DNA of 64,000 bases from assembly GCF_000308455.1 (NCBI RefSeq), contig NZ_BAFP01000080.1:1-64000 (forward strand). Reading direction: 5' to 3'. Numbering within the stretch: the stretch's first letter is position 1; each line of letters opens with the position of its first letter. The DNA is from Nocardia abscessus NBRC 100374 (lineage in GTDB: Bacteria; Actinomycetota; Actinomycetes; Mycobacteriales; Mycobacteriaceae). A program made the position numbers and the translations under genes. Shown piece by piece: positions 44,601-53,600 of this stretch. The notes below the pieces were generated by a model. The model made no database searches. It was not told the DNA's origin and saw only the letters and a list, made by a program, of their open reading frames with translations.

Positions 44601-47600
44601 CGTCGCCGCGACCGGCGACGACGCCGCGCGAGACCTGCGGGACCGGCCGCCGACTCTGCTCCGCGGCCGGGTGGAGCGGACATCGAAAGCGAAGGTGGCG
44701 CTGCTGTTCACCGGACAGGGAGCTCAGTACCCCGGCATGGCGCGCGAGCTGTTCGACTCCGAACCGGTCTTCCGCGCGGCGCTGCGGCACTGCGACGCGG
44801 TGCTGGGCCCGATCGAGGACGGCATCGGGCTGATCGACGCCGTGTACGGCGAGCACGGTCCCGAGCTGCTGCGTCGCACGGTGTTCACCCAGCCGGTGTT
44901 GTTCGCCGTCGAATGGGCGTTGTGGGAGCTGTGGCGGTCGTGGGGAATCGCCCCGGCCGCGGTGCTCGGGCACAGTGTCGGCGAGTACGTCGCGGCCTGC
45001 GCGGCGGGCGCCATGGCCATGGAGGACGCTCTGCGACTTGTCGCCGTGCGCGGCAGACTGATGCAGCGCCTGCCGGACGGGGGCGGGATGCTGGCCGTCG
45101 ACGCGCCCGCCGAGCAGGTCTCGCCGCTGGTCGCGCGATATGAACCCGCGGCGTCGATCGCCGGGTACAACGGACCGGCCCAGGTGGTGGTCGCCGGAAC
45201 ACACAGTTCGCTCGATCTGCTTCGAAAAGAACTGTCCGAACAGGGTTTCCGCACCGCGGACCTGACCGTCTCGCACGCTTTCCATTCGGCGGCGATGGAT
45301 CCGATCCTCGACGACCTCGCCGTGGCGGCGGCGCGCGCCACGATGACCGATCCCACGATTCCGCTCGTATCGAACCTCACCGGGGCACCGCTGCGTGCGG
45401 GGGAGCTCACCCCGGAGTACTGGGCGCGGCATGCGCGTCAGCCGGTGCGCTTCGCTCAGGGCATGCGCGCCATGGCCGAGCTGGGAATCGATGTGTTCCT
45501 CGAGATCGGGCCACAGCCGACGTTGTCCGCGCTCGGCAAGCGAGTGCTGGGAGATTCGGCACGGTTCGTCGCGTCGTTGCGACGCGGACGCGGCGACCGC
45601 GAGACGATGATGACGGCGCTCGGCCACCTGTACGTCGGGGGCGTGCCGGTGGACTGGGAGCAGGTCCACCGCCCGCACAACCGCCGGCGCGTCCTCGCTC
45701 CCACGTACCCCTTCCAGCGGCAACGTTATTGGGTCGAGGCCCGGTCGGAAGCCGCGCTCGCGGCACCCGGCAGCGCCGCCGAAGGGCACCCGGTCCTTAC
45801 GGCGCGCGCCGCTGACGTGCTTTCGGAACAGAACTCCGTAACCACCGGGGATGCGGACCACACACAACGATCCGGCGACGCCCCAACCTCGGCCCTGCGC
45901 GTCTTCACCGCATGGGACTCGAATGTGCGTCCAGATGGCGCGCTTCCGCAGCCGGGTGCCACACCGACCGATCCGACGCGACTCGCAGAGGTGCTTCCCG
46001 CTCCGCGCGTCACTCACGGCAGCACAACGCATTTCGATGTGACCCTCGCACCGGACTCCCCACGCTATCTGGCCGACCATGTGGTCGATCGGGCTGTGGT
46101 CGTTCCGGGCGCCTGGTTCGTCGCGACCATCGCCGACACCGCGCGCGAACTCCTCGCCGGTGACGTCGTCGCGCTCGACGACCTGGTGATCACCAGCGGT
46201 CTCGCGCTGACCGGGCCGCAGCCGGTGCGGGTGAGCTTCGAGCCGACCACCGACGGAATGGCGGTGCAGGTCACGACCGAAGGCGCAGGCCACCACGCGC
46301 GCGCCCACGTTCTCACGGGTCCGCACCGGATTCCGGACGGTCCCAGCCCGGCGCAGGTCCTTCAAGGTTGCCCGGAAACTCTTGCCGGAAGCGACTTCTA
46401 TCAACTGCTGGCCCAGGCGGGTCTGCCTTATGGCCCCGCGTTCCGCCGTGTCGTCGATGTGCGCTTCGGCCCGCGCGAAGCCCTGGTGACGTTGTCGGAC
46501 CCCGACACCGACGCCGATGCGGGCCTGGTGCACCCGGTTCTGCTGGACGCGGCGTTCCAAGCCACATACGCGGCGATGTCGCCGCGAGCAGGCGAGCAGA
46601 CCTGGGTGCCGTTCGCCGTGGACCGGGTATTCGTCTCGGCCGCCGCGGGCACCGTTCGATTCGGCCATGTGCGCGTCGTCGAGCAGACGCCACAGCTGTG
46701 CGTCGCCGATGTTCGACTGCTCGATGAGGAGGGTTGCCCGGTGGTGGTCGCGAACGGACTGCGAGTGATGCCGACACCGGACGGGCAAACTTCTGCCCGT
46801 GCGTCCAGTGACCGGATCGTCGCGGACACCTACCGGATCGACTGGCGGGAAGCCGAATCGGCGCAGCCCGCCGCCGCGACCGGACGCTGGCTGATCATCG
46901 GAGCGGCTGGAGACTTCACCGACGGACTCGCCGACGCCTTACGGGCCCGCGGTGCGGACTGCGCGCTTGCCCGGCCCGGCCGCGGTTTCGGGTTTCGTGC
47001 CGAGAACGAGTTCAAGGTCGACTTGGATTCGCCTGCGGCGGTGCGCGCACTGCTCGGCGCGGCCGGCGACGCACGCACACCGCTGCGCGGGATCGTCTTC
47101 GCGAGCGCGCTGTCGGCCGATGATGCGCCCGCACCGGTCCGCGCCGAGCGTCTGGTGGCGAGTGCGCTGCATCTGATGCAGGCCGCGGCACTGGCGGGCG
47201 AGCCGGCGGTGTGGCTGCTCACACGGCACGGGCAGCGGGTCGATTCCGCCGATCGGGTGGCGCCGGAGCATTCCGCACTGTGGGGTTTCGCCCGCAGCGC
47301 GCAGCTCGAGCACCGCGAAATCGGTTGCCGCCTCCTCGATCTCGATTACCTGACCGATATCCACGCCGTGGTCGACGCGCTGGTCACCCCTGCTGCCCCG
47401 GGTCAGCTCGCGCTGCGCCAGGGACGTCGGCGGGTGCCGCGGCTCGTGCCGATGGACACCGTCCCCGGCGGTTTCCCGGCCGGTTCCGGCGTGGGGCAGA
47501 CCGTGCTGATCACCGGTGGTCTCGGCGGTGTGGGCTTGCGGCTGGCTCGCTGGTTCGTCGAACGCGGATGGCCGGATCTGGTGCTCGCCGCACGGTCGGC

Positions 47601-50600
47601 ACCGGATGCCCGGGCAGAGTCGGTCATCGCCGAACTGCGAGGGCGTGGAGCGCGGATCCGGATGCGGTCACTCGACGTCGCCGATCGTGCTGCCGTGGCG
47701 GACACGCTGGACTGGATCGACCGCGAACTGCCACCACTGGCCGGGGTGGTGCATTTGGCCGGGGTACTCGATGACGGGGTGATCGCCGAGCAGACAGCCG
47801 AGCGGTTCGGGCAGGTGCTGGCGCCGAAGACGTTCGGAGCTTGGCATCTTCACGAGCTGACCGCGTCTCGGTCCTTGCGTTTCTTCCTGCTGTTCTCCTC
47901 CGCGGCGGGAGTGGTCGGTCTACCGGGCCAGTCGAGCTACGGCGCCGCCAACGCCTTCCTCGACGGGGTGGCCGAGTTGCGGAGTGCGTCGGGCTCGCCC
48001 GCGCTGTCGATCGCGTGGGGTCCGTGGGCGCAGACCGGAATGGTCGAGCGGCTCAGCAGCGGCGCGGTGCAGCGGCTGGCCCGGCGCGGCTACGGCATGC
48101 TGCACCCCGAGCGCGCGCTCGATGCTCTCACCCACCTGATCGATGCCACGGCGGCCGGTGCGGTCACCACGATGCCACTCGCCCTGTCGGAAGTGGCCGG
48201 GGCGGACCTGCCTGAGGTGCTGTTGGATCGGGTCGCGCCGATGCCCGCGGCCTCCGCGAACGTCTCCGCCGCGGGCAATGGCTCGGACCTGTCCGCCCGA
48301 ACGGAGGCGCTGGTGCGGCGCTGCCTCGGGCTGGCACCCGACGCGGATCTCGATCGGCCGCTGCACGAACTCGGGCTGGATTCGGTCGCGGCCCTCGAGA
48401 TCCGCGACGAACTGTCGCGCTCGAGCGGGCACCGGTTGCCCGCCACGCTGGCCTTCGAGTACCCCACACCGCGCGCGGTCGTCGGCCTGCTGGTGCGGTT
48501 GGCGTCGGCTGGGGAGTTGCCGACCAGGGTTCGGAGCGAGTCACCCGAGCGCACGGCGGCGCGACTGTCCGTACCCACGGTGGACGCCGCCGCGGCATCA
48601 GCGGTCGCCTCGGCCCCACCGAACGCAGCCGTAGCCGCCACCCGGCGGCAGGCGTCGGACAGCGGAATCACCGCGGTCGAGAACGAGCCCGACACCTACA
48701 GTGCGTCGCCTCCTGTCGAGCGCCCGCAGGTCGATGACCGGAAGTACGCACACGAGCCGGTGGCCCGAGAAGCAGCGGCCGACTCGTTCGCGTCGGCTGC
48801 GACACCGACCGTGCCCGCCGCAATGCCCGGCTCGGATTCCGGCCATCACGTCGACGCGGTAGGGGATATCGCGATCGTGGGTGTCAGCGGGCGCTACCCG
48901 GGCGCGGACGGGCTCGACGACTATTGGCGGGTGCTGGTCGAGGGACGCGACTGCGTCACCGAGATCCCGCCGCAGCGCTGGGACCACACACGCTATTTCG
49001 TCCCGGACCGGCACAACCCGTTCACCTCCTACACCAAGTGGGGCGGGTTCCTCGACGACGTCGACTGTTTCGATCCGCTGTTCTTCGCCATCTCGCCGCG
49101 TGAGGCGGAGATCCTGGACCCGCAGGAGCGGCTGTTCCTGCAAACCGCCTGGGCCGCGTTGGAAGACGCCGGACATTCCCGCGCCGACCTGGCCCGGGGC
49201 GGCCTGCGGCCGGAGCAAGCCGGTGTGTTCGTCGGCGTCATGTGGGGCACCTACCAGATGTTCGGGGCGGAGGAATCGCGGCTCGGGCGCGGCACGCTGC
49301 CCGGGTCGACGTTCTGGAGCATCCCGAACCGTGTGTCGCACGCCTTGGATTTCCAAGGGCCCAGCATGGCGGTGGACACGGCGTGCTCGTCCTCGCTCAC
49401 CGCCTTGCACCTGGCCTGCCAGAGCATCCGCACCGGCGAATGCCGACTGGCGGTGGTCGGCGGCGTCAATTTGTCGCTGCACCCCTACAAGTTCGTCGCG
49501 CTCAGCCAGGGTCAGTTCGCCTCCACCGACGGACGGTGCCGTTCCTTCGGCGCGGGCGGCGACGGATACGTGGCCAGTGAGGGTGTCGGGGCGATGGTGC
49601 TGCGGCCGCTGGCCGACGCCGAAGCCGATGGCGACACCATCTACGGCGTCATCAAGGGAACCGCGATCAATCACGGCGGCCGGGTCAACGGATTCACGGT
49701 GCCCAACCCCGACGTGCAGGCGGCGGTGATCCGCTCGGCGCTGCGCGTCGGCGGGGTCGACCCGGCATCGGTGTCCTACATCGAGGCGCACGGCACCGGC
49801 ACCGCCCTGGGCGACCCGATCGAAATCGCGGGTCTGGCCAAGGTCTTCGGCGGCTCCGGCGTGAGCGAGCTGCCCATCGGCTCGGTGAAGTCCAATGTCG
49901 GACACCTCGAAGCGGCTGCCGGTGTGGCGGCGCTGACGAAGGTGCTTCTGCAACTGCGCCACGGGACCATCGTGCCGTCGCTGCACGCCACACCACCGAA
50001 TCCGAATATCGACTTCGCGGCGACACCGTTCCGGATTCCGAGCCGGCCGCTGCCGTGGCCCGGTGGAGATCCGGCGCGGCCGCGCCGTGCGACAGTGAGT
50101 TCGTTCGGAGCGGGCGGGGCCAACGCCAACGTGGTGATCGAAGAGTACGTGGACCGCCGAGCGGAGACGCGGTTCAGTGGCGGGCAGGTCGTGCCGGTGT
50201 CGGCTCGCGACCCGGAGCGACTCGCGGATTACGTTGCCGCGCTCGACCGTTTCCTCGCCGGACAGCACCCGAACCTCGCCGACCTCGCCTACACCATGCA
50301 GGTCGGTCGGCAGGCGGGCCGTGCGCGCGCCGCGTTCGTCGCACGGGACATCGACCAACTGCGCACCGCCGTACGCGCCTGGGTCGATGACGCGCCCGGC
50401 GCGAGGTCGTGCCGGGACGCGGCCGAGGATTCCCGGATCGCGCGCTGGCTCGGCGGCGGCGACATCGATTGGACCACCGTCCGCGATCCCGGACCCCGCC
50501 GTCGTATCCCCGCGCCGACCTATCCGTTCGCCCGGGAGCGGTACTGGATTCCCGACGTCGTGCCTGGTCCGGCGCCGTCCACACCGGAGGCGCAGTCGGT

Positions 50601-53600
50601 GTCCACACGGGAGGACACGCCGCTGGCACCACCCGCCCCATCGCACCCGTCCGTACCGGAATCGGGCCCGGTGTCACAGCACCCAACGAACAGGCGGTCG
50701 ATGTCAGCACGGGAGAACACGCTGCCGGCACCACCCGCGTCGACCCATCCGCACGTGCCGGAACCTGGTTCGGTGTCACCACCGGTAACCGGGCGGCAGT
50801 ATGCGTCGACGCCGGAGCACATGTCGCAAGTCGACTCGGGGCAACCATCCGCACCGGAAATCACGCCCCCCGCACAACTCGCATCGAGGCAGTGGTCTGG
50901 CCCGGAACCAGAAACAACGCCGCTGCCGACGCCCCTGTCAAGTCAACAGCTCGCGCACAAGTACACGCCGCTGCCCCAGGCAGCAACAGCCCCGCCCGCA
51001 TCGATGCCGCAACTCGCACCAGCCGAACGTCGGTTGCTGGTTCCGGTTTGGCGGGAAGCTCCGCTGCCCAGCGGTGACTCGCGTTTCCCGCGCACCTTGG
51101 TTGTCTATGACGCGCGGACCCCGCACTACTTGGTCGAGGCGCTCGCCGCCGCCGGTGATCCGGGCCGTTCGGTGCGGCTGTCGGATCTACCGGGGGATCT
51201 GAACCGAAACGACTTCGATGCGGGCGCCGCTCTCGGCCGGGCATTGGCGGCGCGCTATCCCGACACCGACTGCTTGCTCGACCTGTGCGATCTCGTCCCC
51301 GCGCCGGCGGGCCGGCCCACCGGCGACCTCGGCCGGATGGGCCTGTACCAGGGTGTGCTCGAGGCGCGCACCGGTTCGCTCACTCTGGTGCACGTCGCCG
51401 CCGGGCTTCCCGGCGCAGGCGGTCCGGAGTCCGCGCCGCTGGGCGGGCTGGCCGCCGCGCTGGCCGAGGAAATCCGTGACGTGCGCACCCGCAGCGTGCT
51501 CTTCGTCGCCGAGCACGCCACGGTGTGCGCCGAGCCCGCCCGATTGCTGGCGATACTGGGCGCGGAATGCGCCGCCACCGAGGACAGCGCGCCGCGGGTG
51601 CAGTATCGCGACGGGGTACGCGAAGCCGTCGAACTGGCGGACGCTTCGGCCCGCGACGGTCTCGTAGTCGATCCCGCCCGCACCTATGTGGTGACCGGCG
51701 GCACGCGCGGACTCGGTGCGGAGTTCGCGGCGGCGCTGGTCGAGCGCGGAGCGCGCCGGTTGGCCATCCTCGGCCGGGAACCGCTCCCGCCGGAATCGGA
51801 ATGGGATCGCGTGACGGCCGAGGCCGGGCCCGTGGCGGAGAAGCTGCGGCGGCTGGTCGAACTGCGGGATCGTGGTGTAGCGGTGCGGACCTACTTCGGC
51901 AGCCTTACCGACCAGACGGGTTTGTCCGGCTTCTTCGACACGGTCCGGCGCGAGCTGGGCCCGATCGGCGGTGTGCTGCACTGTGCGGGCAGCGTCTCGA
52001 CCGAGAGTCCGGCGTTCGTGCGCAAGACCGGGCCGGCCATCGCGACCGTGCTCGAACCCAAACTGGCGGGCACCGCGGTCCTCGCCGACGTGCTGGCCGC
52101 CGATCGCCCCGATTTCTTCGTGTTGTTCTCGTCGGTGTCGGCCGTGCTGCCCGGCTTGGCAGTGGGTCTGTCGGACTACGCGATGGCCAACGCGCACCTG
52201 GACCGCTTCGCCGAAGCCCAGCACGCCGCCGGGCGGCCCTGGTTCCGGTCGATCAACTGGCCGTCGTTCCGCGACACCGGGTTCGGTGAGGTGACCAGCA
52301 CGGCCTATCGGGCCACCGGCCTTCCCGCGCTGACCGCCGCGGAGGGATTCGAGCTGCTCGACGCCGCCCTGGGACTGCCCGGCGCTCCAGCCGTCTTGCC
52401 GTACTACGGTGCTGCACTGCGCCTTTCGACACGGACGAGTAAGCCGCTGCAGGCGCCGCCGGCACCGGCCGCCGCTCCCACGGCGACGAACGGATCCGCA
52501 GCGGCGTACGAGGAACTGCTACGGATCTTCTCCGACGAATTGAAGCTCGCCCCGGCCCGCTTCGAGGGCGACAAACGGTTCGAGGAGTACGGCGCGGACT
52601 CGGTGCTGATCGCCTCGGCGGTGCGCCGGATCGAGCAGGTCGTCGGGCAGCCCTTCGACCCGGCGCTGGTGCTGGAATTCCCGACGCTGGACGCGCTGGC
52701 GAGTCTGTTGAGCGAGCAGTTCCCCGAACGCTTCGCGGCCGAACCAGCACCGAATCCGTCGCGGACACCGGACGATCCGCCGAGCACAGGCCAGGCCGGA
52801 AGGTCACGTCCCAGCACGGCCGCCTGGGCGGCCGACGCCCGCCGTGGCCTAGCGGCCGAGCCCATCGCCGTGATCGGCGTCGGCTGCCGTCTCCCGGGCG
52901 GTGACACGCCGGACGCGTTCTGGCGTCTGCTGGCCGCGGGCGAATCCGGCGTCCGCGAGGTGGACCCGGCTCGCTGGGACCCGGCCCGGTTCTACCGCCC
53001 GAGCGGCGGCCCGGGTCTGACCAACAGCAAGTGGGGTGGATTCATCGAGGGCGTCGATCTGTTCGATCCGGAGTATTTCGGGGTCACCGACGAACTCGCC
53101 TGGCAGATGGACCCGTTGCAGCGGCTGCTGCTCGAAACGTCGGTACTGGCCACCACCGACGCCGGATACCGGCGCGACGAGCTGGCGGGCAAGCGGGTGG
53201 GCGTCTACGCCGGTAGCCGGGCGGCGAACTACTTCAACCGGATTCCGGTCGCCGACCGGCACACCATCATCGGCATCGGGCAGAACTTCATCGCCGCGCG
53301 CATCTCCGACTATTTCGACTGGCACGCGGGCAATGTCGTGCTCGACAGCGCGTGCTCGTCGTCGCTGCTGTCGGTGCATCTGGCCTGCCAGGCGCTGCGC
53401 GCGGGCGAGGTCGACGCCGCGCTGGCCGGTGGTGTGGAGGTGCTGCTCGACGAGATGCTGTTCGTCACCCTGTCGGCGGCGGGTGTGCTCTCGCCGCACG
53501 GCCGGTGCGCGACGTTCTCCGAGGACGCCGACGGTTTCGTGCCGGGCGAGGGCGCGGCGCTGCTGATGCTCAAACGGCTCGACGACGCGCTCGCCGACGG

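Noticed and set aside
35365..46108. DH1 and DH3 as dead domains because the Gly of HxxxGxxxxP is changed
   Set aside because: His, Pro and the second-motif Asp and Gln are all kept. The Gly change alone does not prove inactivity, so both are kept as DH with a note.
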